From: Pseudomonadales bacterium
Lineage (GTDB): Bacteria; Pseudomonadota; Gammaproteobacteria; Pseudomonadales; Azotimanducaceae
DNA length: 61,837 bases
Direction: 5' to 3'
Assembly (NCBI GenBank): GCA_022448085.1
Contig: JAKUTH010000010.1
Span: forward strand, 1 to 61,837
Each line of letters opens with the position of its first letter. Position 1 is the first letter of the stretch. The notes under the pieces were generated by a model, which saw nothing but the letters and a program-made list of their open reading frames with translations, did not search any database and had not been told where the DNA came from. This document shows positions 16,889 to 26,136 of the stretch, piece by piece. The position numbers and the translations under genes are program-made.

Positions 16889-19800
16889 GTGACGATCAGT
16901 AAATTACTTATCGCGAACCGTGGCGAAATCGCCATACGCATTCAACGCACAGCACACGAGATGGGAATCACCACCGTAAGTGTATTTCCAGACGACGATA
17001 GAAACGCCTTGCACGCATTGACGTCTGACACACCGGTGCGATTAGAGGGCACCGGCGCAGCGGCTTACCTCGACATTGAACAGATCATTGACGTCGCCAA
17101 ACAAAACAATTGCGACGCCGTTCATCCCGGTTACGGTTTTCTCGCAGAGAACCATCAATTCGCCCGCGCTTGCCACGAGGCGAACATCGTTTTTGTGGGA
17201 CCCAATCCCGACACCCTCGAGCTTTTCGGAGACAAATTACGAGCTAGGGAATTGGCACGAACAAACGATATTCCCGTATTGCCTGCCTCCGACATCATTG
17301 GTGAACTTACGACCGCTACCGATTTTTTTGAGTCCATTCAGCCCGATCACAACATGATGCTCAAGGCCATCTCGGGTGGTGGTGGCAGGGGCATGCGGAT
17401 TATTAGGAATGCAGCGGAAATCGAAGATGCATTGAACCGCGGGTCGTTGGAGGCGAATGCAGCTTTTGGTTCCGGCGACATGTACGCCGAACTCATGGTT
17501 GATCGAGCGTTGCACATCGAAGTCCAAATCGTCGGCGATCAGGCCGGGAATATTCGTCACCTGGGTGAGCGTGATTGCAGTCTCCAACGACTACATCAAA
17601 AGGTCGTCGAAGTAGCTCCGTCACCGCAACTTCCACAAGCTTTACGAAAATTGATTCACGAAGCCGCTGTCCAACTCGCCTCATTGGCAGAATACGACAA
17701 CGTCGGCACCTTCGAGTTTTTAGTCGACGGATCAGAACTCAACGACAATGCCGCCTTTTATTTTATCGAGGCGAATCCGCGGCTACAGGTCGAACACACG
17801 GTCACGGAGGAGGTAACCGGCGTTGATCTGGTCCGCACCCAGCTTGGGTTAGCATCTGGGCAAACGCTTGAGTCATTGGGACTGGCGTCGACTCCCTCGC
17901 CGAGGGGGTTTGCTATTCAACTCCGGGTAAACATGGAAACGTTAAAAAACGATGGCCTTACTTTGCCCCGTACCGGAAAGCTCTCATCGTTTCGACCTCC
18001 TCATGGGCCCGGTATTCGGGTCGACACCTTTGGCTACGAAGGTTACGAAACCAGCGGCCTCTATGATTCTTTATTGGCGAAGCTGGTTGTACACAGTGGT
18101 CAAGGAGGCTTCATCGACGCCGTTAACCGTGCACGCCGATCACTCCATGATTTTGTCATCAAGGGTGTTGATACCAATCTTGGGGTGCTCATGAACATCG
18201 TCGACGATCCGGACATCCAAAGCGGAGTGATGTACACGCGGTATGTCGAGGACAACCTAGAGCAATTACTCGCCAATCGTGAACTGGCTGACAACCCTGG
18301 TGACCTGGGACCGAAGATCGCCCTAGCGGGCGCTCAGGTTGACGCCAACGACCCCCTGGCCGTATTAAGCCAAGGTCGCGAGCAGCGAGAACAAGAACGC
18401 GCTCAGGCTACCGACCGCGTCGAATACGCGGAAGGAATTGTGCCCGTTCGTGCAGCGATGCAGTCCACTATCCTCTCGCTAACAGCAGCTCCCGGCGATG
18501 ACGTCCTGGTTGGCCAGGAGATTGTCGTAGTTAATGCGATGAAAATGGAGCATGTGTTTAAGGCCCCTGTCAGCGGAACGGTGCGCGAAGTGATGGTCTC
18601 AGAAGGCGACACTGTCGCCGAAGAATCGGTGTTTTTGACCATCGAGGAAGGAACGATCACGGGCGAGGCAGTGCAGGATTATGTTGAGTTAGATCTCGAT
18701 ATCCCACGGCCTGATCTCGCCGAAGTAATTCGTCGGAGAGCTTTGACCACCGACGAGTCACGCAAAAAACAGGTCGATAAACGCCACGGACAGGCGGGAC
18801 GAACGGCAAGGGAGAATATCTATGATTTGGCCGACGAGGGCTCCTTCATCCAATACGGCTCGTTGGCGGTGGGACAGGCCCTCCACGGAAGCGTGGACGA
18901 GTTGCTCGACTATGCCCCTTCTGATGGACTTGTTATGGGATTGGGCCACGTCAATGGCGACCGATTTGACGAGTCCAAATCACGCTGCGTATTGATGTCC
19001 TACGACTACTCGGTGCTTGCGGGATCTCAGGGTGGCATGAACCATAAGATGATGGATCGGATGTTCCAAACGGCCAAAAAGCTCCAGTCCCCTCTTGTGC
19101 TTTTTACCGAGGGCGGCGGCGGTCGCGCCGGTGGCGGTAGTCGTAATGCCGTCCCCGGCAAAGGAGGGTCGCCACAGATTTCAGGTGGTGGTGGGTTAAA
19201 TACACCGTCTTGGACGCTGCTTAGCAAGCTCAGCGGAAGGGTGCCCGTCATCGGTGTGAACGCCGGTTTTTGTTTTGCCGGCAACGCCGTCTTGCTCGGG
19301 TGTTGTGACGTCATCATAGCGACCGAAAACTCGAGTATTGGGATTGGGGGCCCTGCCATGATTGAAGGTGGTGGTTTAGGCGTGTACAGCCCTGAGGAAG
19401 TTGGCCCAATGTCGGTACAGGTGCCCAGTGGTGTCGTGGACATTGCCGTCAAGGACGAGGCTGAGGCGGTCCAAGTAACCAAGAAATATTTATCGTACTT
19501 TCAGGGGCCGATTGACGTCTGGGAAGCCAACGATCAAAGGCTCCTCCGCCACGTCATCCCCGAAAACCGTCTGCGCGTTTACGACATTCGTCAGCTCATC
19601 GACACCCTAGCTGATAAGGACTCCGTGCTCGAATTACGTCCAAACTTTGGAACCGCGATGGTTACCTCGTTTATTCGTATCGAGGGTCGACCAATTGGCG
19701 TAATCGCGAACAACCCCGCCGTTATCTCTGGGGCAATCGATAGCGAAGCCGCCGACAAAGCAGCGCGGTTTATGAAGATTTGCGACGCGTTCCAAATACC

Positions 19801-20293
19801 GCTGCTCATGCTTTGCGACTGTCCAGGAATCATGGTCGGTCCAGAGGTGGAGAAAACAGGACTGGTACGCCACGCGGCCCGCATGTTCGTTATTGGTGCA
19901 AATATTAAGGTGCCGTCCTACATGGTGATCCTACGAAAAGCTTATGGCTTGGGAGCCCAAGCCATGGGCGGAGGCAACCAACGTCTACCTGCATTCGTTG
20001 TCGCATGGCCAACCAGTGAATTTGGTGGGATGGGTCTTGAGGGCCAGGTGAAGCTCGGACAGCGCGCGCGCCTCGAAGCCATCGATGATCTAAGTGAACG
20101 GCAAGCGGCCTATGAGCGCATGGTCGAGGCAGCTTACAACAGGGGTCAGGGGCTGAACGCGGGCCACGTATTCGAAGTAGACGACGTTATCGATCCAGCG
20201 GATACACGCATGTGGCTGATCGCTGGTATGAAAGCAGGCGCCCCTTTGGTCCGGGAACCACAATTACGCACACCCATTATCGATGCCTGGTGA
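16889..20293 (+). CDS. Single-chain biotin-dependent acyl-CoA carboxylase (BC-BCCP-CT fusion)
   Basis: All carboxylase activities in one chain of 1134 residues. GTG at 16889 follows GAGGGGGG by about seven bases and gives the canonical MTISKLLIANRGEIAIRI; an upstream in-frame start at 16808 has no such site. Biotin carboxylase is residues 1-450 (ATP-grasp, GGGGRGMRI). Biotinyl carrier is about 515-590 with AMKM, biotin Lys near 552. The carboxyltransferase of PCCB/AccD type is about 640-1134, with ANNPAVISGAID and LCDCPGIMVGPE. This architecture matches the single-chain long-chain acyl-CoA carboxylases. The substrate (acetyl, propionyl or longer) cannot be fixed from sequence. Confidence 0.92.
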   Translation: MTISKLLIANRGEIAIRIQRTAHEMGITTVSVFPDDDRNALHALTSDTPVRLEGTGAAAYLDIEQIIDVAKQNNCDAVHPGYGFLAENHQFARACHEANIVFVGPNPDTLELFGDKLRARELARTNDIPVLPASDIIGELTTATDFFESIQPDHNMMLKAISGGGGRGMRIIRNAAEIEDALNRGSLEANAAFGSGDMYAELMVDRALHIEVQIVGDQAGNIRHLGERDCSLQRLHQKVVEVAPSPQLPQALRKLIHEAAVQLASLAEYDNVGTFEFLVDGSELNDNAAFYFIEANPRLQVEHTVTEEVTGVDLVRTQLGLASGQTLESLGLASTPSPRGFAIQLRVNMETLKNDGLTLPRTGKLSSFRPPHGPGIRVDTFGYEGYETSGLYDSLLAKLVVHSGQGGFIDAVNRARRSLHDFVIKGVDTNLGVLMNIVDDPDIQSGVMYTRYVEDNLEQLLANRELADNPGDLGPKIALAGAQVDANDPLAVLSQGREQREQERAQATDRVEYAEGIVPVRAAMQSTILSLTAAPGDDVLVGQEIVVVNAMKMEHVFKAPVSGTVREVMVSEGDTVAEESVFLTIEEGTITGEAVQDYVELDLDIPRPDLAEVIRRRALTTDESRKKQVDKRHGQAGRTARENIYDLADEGSFIQYGSLAVGQALHGSVDELLDYAPSDGLVMGLGHVNGDRFDESKSRCVLMSYDYSVLAGSQGGMNHKMMDRMFQTAKKLQSPLVLFTEGGGGRAGGGSRNAVPGKGGSPQISGGGGLNTPSWTLLSKLSGRVPVIGVNAGFCFAGNAVLLGCCDVIIATENSSIGIGGPAMIEGGGLGVYSPEEVGPMSVQVPSGVVDIAVKDEAEAVQVTKKYLSYFQGPIDVWEANDQRLLRHVIPENRLRVYDIRQLIDTLADKDSVLELRPNFGTAMVTSFIRIEGRPIGVIANNPAVISGAIDSEAADKAARFMKICDAFQIPLLMLCDCPGIMVGPEVEKTGLVRHAARMFVIGANIKVPSYMVILRKAYGLGAQAMGGGNQRLPAFVVAWPTSEFGGMGLEGQVKLGQRARLEAIDDLSERQAAYERMVEAAYNRGQGLNAGHVFEVDDVIDPADTRMWLIAGMKAGAPLVREPQLRTPIIDAW

Positions 20294-20558
20294 TCATCGA
20301 AATTCACGCGAACCATTATCTTTATCGATACTTACCGGATAGCACTTTCGTGTCGCGCGTCGATGGAAATTGTGTCAAAAAGAACAAGAATGGAAACACA
20401 AATGAAACACAAAATCTGTCCGATCTAGCCTAAGAAAATGAAGGAAATATGGAATCGAATTCGGTAAGCACTTGATGTAACTCGATAATTTTTTTCAGGC
20501 TTCGAAACCTGCCGAAGACTTCTATTTTTTGAATTTTGTTGTGTGTATATTGGCAGAC

Positions 20559-20636
20559 CTCACTAGCCGGTCTGTATATATATACAGTGTAATTCTCCTC
20601 GGCAGGGCGAACACACTCGCAGGCCCGGTTAGTGAG
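20559..20636. repeat. Inverted arms flanking the SOS box
   Basis: CTCACTAGCCGG (20559-20570) and CCGGTTAGTGAG (20625-20636) are inverted copies, 11 of 12 matching, with 54 bases between. The left arm directly abuts the SOS palindrome. An inner GGGCGA...TCGC pairing is also possible. Confidence 0.5.
20572..20587. promoter_or_regulatory. Perfect LexA/SOS-box palindrome
   Basis: CTGTATATATATACAG is a perfect 16-bp palindrome identical to the core of the E. coli SOS-box consensus. It sits in a convergent gap with no evident gene downstream on either strand. A small SOS-induced RNA, a tiny ORF or a relic of a lost operon are all possible. Confidence 0.6.
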
Positions 20637-20673
20637 ACCAACTTCTCTTTTATCTACAAGAGCCGACGTTTGG

Positions 20674-21813
20674 TCAGTGCGGCTGGCTACCCATGATGAT
20701 GCAACCGCTGGCGGCAAACATTCCCCCAACGCCCAGACAAACAGAAACTTCAGCGCCCTCAACCTGCGCCGCAGCGGTCCCACGGATTTGCCGAACGCTC
20801 TCTTGCAACGCGTACATTCCGTACATTCCCGAATGCATATATGAGAGTCCGCCACCGTTGGTATTCAAGGGAAGTTTTCCACCCGGGCGGGTGTGACCCT
20901 CCTCAATGAACGCCCCAGCCTCTCCGCGTCCGACAAAGCCGAGATCTTCCAATCCATAGATGGGTAGATGGGCAAACGCGTCGTAAACCATTAGATGGTC
21001 TACATCGTCATGACTGATTCCCGCTGACCGCATCGCATCCTGACCCGCGATTCTGAACGAACGGGACGTTGTTAAGTCTTGCATCTGGCTGATCATGGGC
21101 GTTTCCACACTCTCGCCCGTACCCAAAATATAGACATGTTTCGTGGGGAAATCGGGTGCACGTTCTGCCGCTGTCAGTATCAACGCACCGCCACCATCCG
21201 TCACCAAGCAACACTCGAGCTTGTGAAAAGGGTAGGCAATCATTCTCGACTCCAGCACGTCCGCCACCGTGATCGGTTCTCGATACGACGCCCGTGGATT
21301 CAGTCCCGCCCATTCCCTCTGAACGACCGCGACAGAAGCAAGCTGCTCGTGCGTGAGACCGAATTCTTTCATGTATCTGAGAACGCCGACCGTGAACATC
21401 GTAGTCGGGCCATTGGGTCCGTATGGCATTTCGAATTGTCCGGCTAGGCTCGCGCCTCCACCACCGCCAAAAAAACCTCCGCGCCCAACGCCAGATCGCC
21501 CGCTTTCGCCGTGAGTGATCAACACCGTACTGCAATGACCCGCCTCGATGGCAGCGACTGCGTGCCGAACGTGTAGCATGAACGAACAACCCCCGACCGA
21601 GGTGCCATCAGCCCAACGAGGCTCGAGCCCAAGATAATGTGCGATCTCGGTGGGAGAGGCTCCTGCTGTAGCAACGCCGTCGATATCACTCGGTTTGATT
21701 TTTGCATCAGCCATGGCATTCAACGCTGCATCTGCATGCAGTTGCAGTTGACTCAAGCCAGGAATCCGTCCGAGCTCGGTCGTCTCGGAGGCACCCACAA
21801 TCGCTACAGTCAT
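20674..21813 (-). CDS. Thiolase-like acyl-CoA acetyltransferase (SCP-X type)
   Basis: Thiolase-superfamily protein of 379 residues. ATG at 21813 follows GAGGGG by seven bases; the TTG at 21828 is not needed. The N-terminus VAIVGASETTELGR and the segment TSVGGCSFMLHV (Cys near 77, the likely acyl-accepting position) fit the SCP-X/lipid-transfer thiolases. The C-terminal half has DAFAHLPIYGLEDLGF, PLNTNGGGLSYMHSG and a glycine-rich end GVGGMFAASG. Such proteins degrade steroid or isoprenoid side chains or act as aldolase partners with DUF35 proteins, but no DUF35 gene is seen here. It is the last gene of a minus-strand run after cysQ. Confidence 0.85.
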   Translation of the reverse strand: MTVAIVGASETTELGRIPGLSQLQLHADAALNAMADAKIKPSDIDGVATAGASPTEIAHYLGLEPRWADGTSVGGCSFMLHVRHAVAAIEAGHCSTVLITHGESGRSGVGRGGFFGGGGGASLAGQFEMPYGPNGPTTMFTVGVLRYMKEFGLTHEQLASVAVVQREWAGLNPRASYREPITVADVLESRMIAYPFHKLECCLVTDGGGALILTAAERAPDFPTKHVYILGTGESVETPMISQMQDLTTSRSFRIAGQDAMRSAGISHDDVDHLMVYDAFAHLPIYGLEDLGFVGRGEAGAFIEEGHTRPGGKLPLNTNGGGLSYMHSGMYGMYALQESVRQIRGTAAAQVEGAEVSVCLGVGGMFAASGCIIMGSQPH

Positions 21814-21850
21814 TTCGCTACCCCTCAACAGAAGCGCGATTATACAGAGC

Positions 21851-22657
21851 CTAGATATCGGTCATAGGCGGCAGAAGCTCAACCCAGTTCAAAGAAGAAT
21901 CGCCGACGGCAAAAAAATCTGGATTCAGGAAGGAAGCTTTCGCGTTATACCGAAGCGGGGATCCATCCAACTGGAACACTGAGCCTCCTGCTGCTTGAAG
22001 GACCGCTTGCGCTGCACCAATATCCCATTCCGACGTCGGCCCTACGCGTGGATAGAAATCGGCTAGCCCCTCGGCTAACAAACAAAGCTTAAGCGAACTA
22101 CCCATCGCTGTGCGATCTACCCGACCGAATACCGGGGTGAGGCTCTCCAGATAACTCTCCAACCGCTCTCCTCCATGGGAACGGCTAGCGACGACGGTGA
22201 TACCGTCATCGCCCAACTTACGAGTTGTTAGGGTGTGACGCGACGACCCCGCAATGCGAAACGCCTCGCGCTTCTTGACATCGCCGATATAGATGTCGCC
22301 GCGTACAGGTGCCCCTACGACACCCAGCACAGGTTCGTTATCCTCGATTAGGGCTATGTTCACGGTAAATTCGCCGTTGCGATTGACGAACTCACGTGTC
22401 CCATCCAGAGGATCGACCAGCCAGTACCGTCGCCAGGTTCTACGCACACTATAACTGGGCGCCTCCGACTCTTCGGAAATCACCGGTATCGTGGCGTCAA
22501 TCGCGGCGAGCCCTTCAACGATCACACGGTGGGCTCGCAAATCGGCTTCCGTTAAAGGCGAATCGTCCGATTTACTTTTCACTTCAAAGGAAGTGCCGTA
22601 TACATCCAATATGTCCGAACCTGCACGACCCACGATATCAATGAGCTGTTCAAGCAT
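21851..22657 (-). CDS. cysQ: 3'(2'),5'-bisphosphate nucleotidase CysQ
   Basis: Removes the 3' phosphate from PAP and related nucleotides formed during sulfate assimilation. Inositol-monophosphatase fold of 268 residues. Metal-binding motifs are the Glu of ISEESEAP (about 68), DPLDGTREF (about 87) and SEWDIGAAQ near the C-terminus. The ATG at 22657 aligns with the E. coli N-terminus and has TAGAG seven bases upstream; an ATG two codons earlier is also possible. It overlaps the end of nudE by eight bases, so the two are coupled. Confidence 0.93.
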   Translation of the reverse strand: MLEQLIDIVGRAGSDILDVYGTSFEVKSKSDDSPLTEADLRAHRVIVEGLAAIDATIPVISEESEAPSYSVRRTWRRYWLVDPLDGTREFVNRNGEFTVNIALIEDNEPVLGVVGAPVRGDIYIGDVKKREAFRIAGSSRHTLTTRKLGDDGITVVASRSHGGERLESYLESLTPVFGRVDRTAMGSSLKLCLLAEGLADFYPRVGPTSEWDIGAAQAVLQAAGGSVFQLDGSPLRYNAKASFLNPDFFAVGDSSLNWVELLPPMTDI

Positions 22658-23225
22658 TTTCATGCTCTATAAATACTTCCGCTAGTTTCAACGCAGCAAT
22701 GGATCGCGACTCCGAAAGCAACTCCGACATAACCAGTTGATCCACCGCCTCAAGCCCCCACCTTTCGACTTCCATGATCTCGGGTTCATCGCCCGGCAAT
22801 GATTCTGGGTATAGATCCCGAGCCAAAATAACGTGGATCGAAAACCCCATGTAAGCGGGTGCTAACGTGATTTGTCGAACGTAATCGAGTTTTCGGGCTC
22901 CAAACCCTGCTTCCTCCTTCAACTCGCGATTCGCCGCCTCCTCAAATGTCTCGCCTGGGTCGACCGTTCCTTTAGGTAGATTTAACTCGTAACGATGCAA
23001 GCCAGCGAGGTATTCCCGCACCAGAATAACTTCATCGTCTGTATTGATAGCAACGACGATCACGGCCTGTCGTCCACGCGCGGGTAGACGCTCGTATAGA
23101 CGCTCAACACCATTCGAAAAGCGAAGTTTGAGGGTTTCAATGCTGAACAGTCGGCTCCGGGCCACCGTTTTAGTTTCCAGAATTTCAGGTAGCGACACGC
23201 GCAATTCCCACAGCAACAACTCCAT
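22650..23225 (-). CDS. nudE: ADP compounds hydrolase NudE
   Basis: Nudix hydrolase of ADP-ribose, NADH and diadenosine polyphosphates, up to 191 residues. The Nudix box is GTVDPGETFEEAANRELKEE followed by AGFG, starting near residue 95. The N-terminal ETKTVARSRLFSIE matches NudE. The start may be ATG 23225 or GTG 23198; the latter has GGGAA seven bases upstream and fits family length. It is divergent from yrfG with only 21 bases (or 48) between, and overlaps cysQ. The nudE-yrfG-hslR neighbourhood is conserved in gammaproteobacteria. Confidence 0.93.
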   Translation of the reverse strand: MELLLWELRVSLPEILETKTVARSRLFSIETLKLRFSNGVERLYERLPARGRQAVIVVAINTDDEVILVREYLAGLHRYELNLPKGTVDPGETFEEAANRELKEEAGFGARKLDYVRQITLAPAYMGFSIHVILARDLYPESLPGDEPEIMEVERWGLEAVDQLVMSELLSESRSIAALKLAEVFIEHENA

Positions 23226-23246
23226 GTTTCACATTAGTATATCGGC

Positions 23247-23897
23247 ATGATCACCTGGGATGAGATTGATACCGTGCTCTTGGATATGGATGGCACGCTG
23301 ATCGACCTCAATTACGACAATACTTTGTGGAACGAACACGTCCCTCGCCGCTACGCGGCGGCGCGAGGCCTCGAACCCAGCCAAGCACGCACTCTGTTGT
23401 ACGGGACAAATATGGCAAATCAACCAAAACTTCATTACTACTCCGTCGACTTCTGGAAACAACGGACCCGTCTAGATATCGATCGTTTGCATAGCGATCT
23501 CGCGCATCTGATTCGCTATCGGCCCAATGCAGACGCCTTCTTATGCTATTTACGAAAGACCGGGCGAAGGGTGGTCATCGCAACCAACGCCCACCCGAAT
23601 AGTTTGGCCATCAAAGACACAACGATCGGTTTACTAAGCCAGGTCGATGCATGCTATTCGGCCCACGAATTCGGGTGGGCCAAGGAAGAGATAGGCTTTT
23701 GGGAAGAACTCTTTTCTTTGGAATTCTCCGACCGGGAACGGACACTACTCATTGACGACAATGAAGACGTACTCGACACGGCGGTTGAGTTCGGGATCGG
23801 GCACGTGTTGACCATCGCGCAACCCGATCTACATAAGCTGCGAAGAGCCAGCACGCGCTATCCAGCCATCTCCGACTTTAAAGACATCATGACGTAA
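23247..23897 (+). CDS. yrfG: GMP/IMP nucleotidase YrfG (HAD family)
   Basis: HAD-superfamily 5'-nucleotidase acting on purine monophosphates, 216 residues. Motif I is LLDMDGTLIDLNYDN (Asp 13 and 15), motif II is VIATNA, and motif IV is LLIDDNEDVLD. The sequence WNEHVPRRYA follows the YrfG pattern. A TAGTAT/TATATC element ends within about ten bases of the ATG, so the transcript may be leaderless or nearly so. The stop directly abuts the ATG of hslR, indicating an operon. Confidence 0.92.
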   Translation: MITWDEIDTVLLDMDGTLIDLNYDNTLWNEHVPRRYAAARGLEPSQARTLLYGTNMANQPKLHYYSVDFWKQRTRLDIDRLHSDLAHLIRYRPNADAFLCYLRKTGRRVVIATNAHPNSLAIKDTTIGLLSQVDACYSAHEFGWAKEEIGFWEELFSLEFSDRERTLLIDDNEDVLDTAVEFGIGHVLTIAQPDLHKLRRASTRYPAISDFKDIMT

Positions 23898-24320
23898 ATG
23901 GTTGGCTCGGTTTCAGACCAATCTCGCCCGCTTGATCAAATTCGTATCGATCGTTGGCTTTGGGCCGCCCGCATTTATAAAACCCGCAGCCGAGCGAAAA
24001 TCGCCATTGCTGGCGGCAAAATACACGTGAACGGCGCTAAGGCGAAACCGTCTAGAGAAGTGAGGATTTGCGACAATCTCAGTGTTAGGCGAGGAAACGA
24101 TGAAATCGATATTGTTGTCGTCGCACTATCGGACCAACGAGGTCCCGCAAATGTTGCGCGAGCGCTGTACTCAGAGACATCCGAGTCTATTGAACGTCGA
24201 GCCGCGCTCAAGGCACAACGTCGGATGGAACATGCCGGATTACGAATGCCGAAGTCCAAACCGAGCAAACGGGACCGGCGTCATTTGATGCGAATGAAAT
24301 CCAAGACCGAACCCGATTGA
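23898..24320 (+). CDS. hslR: Heat shock protein 15 (ribosome-associated, S4 domain)
   Basis: RNA-binding protein that recognises stalled 50S subunits still carrying tRNA and recycles them. 140 residues: S4 domain from about residue 14 (IRIDRWLWAARIYKTRSRAK, then GGKIHVNGAKAKPSREV) and a basic C-terminus RPSKRDRRHLMRM-like typical of Hsp15. It starts immediately after the yrfG stop. The usual next gene hslO (Hsp33) is absent; pckA follows after about 180 bases. Confidence 0.93.
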   Translation: MVGSVSDQSRPLDQIRIDRWLWAARIYKTRSRAKIAIAGGKIHVNGAKAKPSREVRICDNLSVRRGNDEIDIVVVALSDQRGPANVARALYSETSESIERRAALKAQRRMEHAGLRMPKSKPSKRDRRHLMRMKSKTEPD

Positions 24321-24502
24321 TTACCTATCCCCTTGTGTTTTGTGCTTAGTACCCACTCATCGCGGTTGTTCTCTGCCTAGTATTGTCAGCTCGACGTGTA
24401 GAAGTACTCGGTCATTAACGGACGCCGAAACCCAAGATCTCGATCATGAAATCCATCCACGGGCTCGTGTATAGTCCACGCCTTATACGCTTTGACTTTC
24501 CG

Positions 24503-26059
24503 ATGGCGCTTCACTTTGACAACTCGACCGAAACGTCGACCTGTATCGACTTAAGTTCAGCCGTTCTTGCTGAACTCGCCGTATCCCGAGGCGAGGGGGA
24601 ATTCGCTTCTAACGGAGCCATCGTCGTAACGACGGGCAAGCGCACCGGACGGTCGCCAACGGATCGATTCATCGTTCGCGAATCCATCACGGAAGAATTG
24701 ATCGATTGGGGACCCATCAATCTTCCCGTAGAACAAAGCAGGTTCGACGCGCTCTGGAAACGCGTTCAGTTACACCTCGCTGACCGCGATACTTTCGTCA
24801 ACAATCTCCACGTTGGCGAGGATCCGAACCACTATTTACCAATACAGGTAACGGCGGAATACGCCTGGCACGCCCTATTTGGTCGAGCTTTATTCATCTC
24901 TCCCGCTGTCTTTAATCCGCAACAAAAGGACGTATGGGAAATCGTCAACGCACCCGAATTCGTCTGCGAGCCCACTCGTGATGGCACCGCCAGCGATGGG
25001 GTCGTAATGATTAACTTCGCTCAACGTCGAGTTTTATTGGCCGGAATGCGTTACGCCGGCGAAATGAAGAAATCGATGTTTGGGGTGCAAAATTTCTTGT
25101 TGCCCGATGTTGACGTCCTACCTATGCACTGTTCGGCAAATATTGACCAGTCAGATCGCGTGACGCTCTTTTTCGGACTTTCGGGCACCGGCAAAACGAC
25201 GTTGTCGGCAGATCCAGACTGTCTGTTGATCGGGGACGACGAACATGGGTGGGGTAGAGGAGCCGTTTTCAATCTCGAAGGCGGTTGTTACGCGAAGTGC
25301 ATCGACCTGACGCGGGCAAACGAACCGGTCATATTCGACGCAATACGCTCCGGCGCCATAGTCGAAAATGTGGTGATTGATCCCAAAACACGTGAGCCAG
25401 ATTATGCGGATGATTCGATCACCGAAAACACGCGCGCTTGTTATCCCCGTACAAACATTGATGCGAGGGTCCCCGAAAACCGCGCCGGCGAACCCGCGTC
25501 AATCATCTTTCTTACCTGTGACGTTAGTGGCGTTTTGCCACCAATCTCGATTCTGAGCAAAGGAGCCGCGGCCTATCATTTTTTGTCTGGGTACACAGCG
25601 CAGGTGGGTTCGACCGTCGTGGGTTCGACAGAGGCATATTCGGCAATATTTTCGACGTGCTTCGGAGCGCCTTTTTTCCCGCGCCCAGCGAATGTTTACG
25701 CTGACCTTCTCATGAAACGGATTGAAGAATATGGCTCCAAAGTGTATTTGGTGAATACTGGCTGGAGTGGTGGTGGTTACGGTGTCGGCGAACGTTTTAG
25801 CATCCCCGTCACAAGAGCCGTTATCCACGCCATCCAATCTCGGTCCGTTGAGGAAACGACAACGCGGGACCTACCCGGCCTCAATTTAACAATCCCTACA
25901 CGAGTCGAAGGTGTTGATTCGAATATATTGGACCCTCAACAAGCGTGGTCCAACCCGAAAGCTTATGAGGATGCTGCGGCGGCCCTAATCGCTAAATTTC
26001 GTGAGAATTTTTCGAAGTTCCGTGTTGATGCGAAGATCTCGGCCGCCGGCCCAGGATAG
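24503..26059 (+). CDS. pckA: Phosphoenolpyruvate carboxykinase (ATP)
   Basis: Gluconeogenic enzyme converting oxaloacetate and ATP to PEP, CO2 and ADP. From ATG 24503 it has 518 residues, near the pseudomonad length; ATG 24446 would add 19 residues without better support. Motifs: [14 protein letters not shown] near residue 40, P-loop [11 protein letters not shown] near 230, kinase-2 [10 protein letters not shown] near 250 and [14 protein letters not shown] near 415. Downstream of hslR as in enterobacteria, without hslO and yhgE. Its presence implies growth on TCA-cycle-entering substrates, in line with the acyl-CoA genes in this window. Confidence 0.96.
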   Translation: MALHFDNSTETSTCIDLSSAVLAELAVSRGEGEFASNGAIVVTTGKRTGRSPTDRFIVRESITEELIDWGPINLPVEQSRFDALWKRVQLHLADRDTFVNNLHVGEDPNHYLPIQVTAEYAWHALFGRALFISPAVFNPQQKDVWEIVNAPEFVCEPTRDGTASDGVVMINFAQRRVLLAGMRYAGEMKKSMFGVQNFLLPDVDVLPMHCSANIDQSDRVTLFFGLSGTGKTTLSADPDCLLIGDDEHGWGRGAVFNLEGGCYAKCIDLTRANEPVIFDAIRSGAIVENVVIDPKTREPDYADDSITENTRACYPRTNIDARVPENRAGEPASIIFLTCDVSGVLPPISILSKGAAAYHFLSGYTAQVGSTVVGSTEAYSAIFSTCFGAPFFPRPANVYADLLMKRIEEYGSKVYLVNTGWSGGGYGVGERFSIPVTRAVIHAIQSRSVEETTTRDLPGLNLTIPTRVEGVDSNILDPQQAWSNPKAYEDAAAALIAKFRENFSKFRVDAKISAAGPG

Positions 26060-26136
26060 CTCCGACTCGCGCCGTCTAATAGTCGCGCGGACAGCAACAC
26101 AAAACTTGGGAGTAACAAGATTCTTGCGAACGAGTT

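Larger units (their letters stand above)
20294..20673. other. AT-rich convergent intergenic region
   Basis: A 380-base gap between the ends of two convergent genes, clearly more AT-rich than the coding DNA around it. It carries an SOS-box palindrome at 20572, flanking inverted arms, and a hairpin CTTCG/CGAAG near 20500-20515 followed by TTCTATTTTTTG that could end the carboxylase transcript. A frame on the minus strand (20430-20855) runs through the box and mostly overlaps the thiolase gene, so I do not call it. Confidence 0.55.

Noticed and set aside
20430-20855. 141-codon minus-strand frame spanning the SOS box
   Set aside because: Most of it overlaps the thiolase gene in another frame, the box lies inside it rather than upstream, and no family resemblance or ribosome site is seen.
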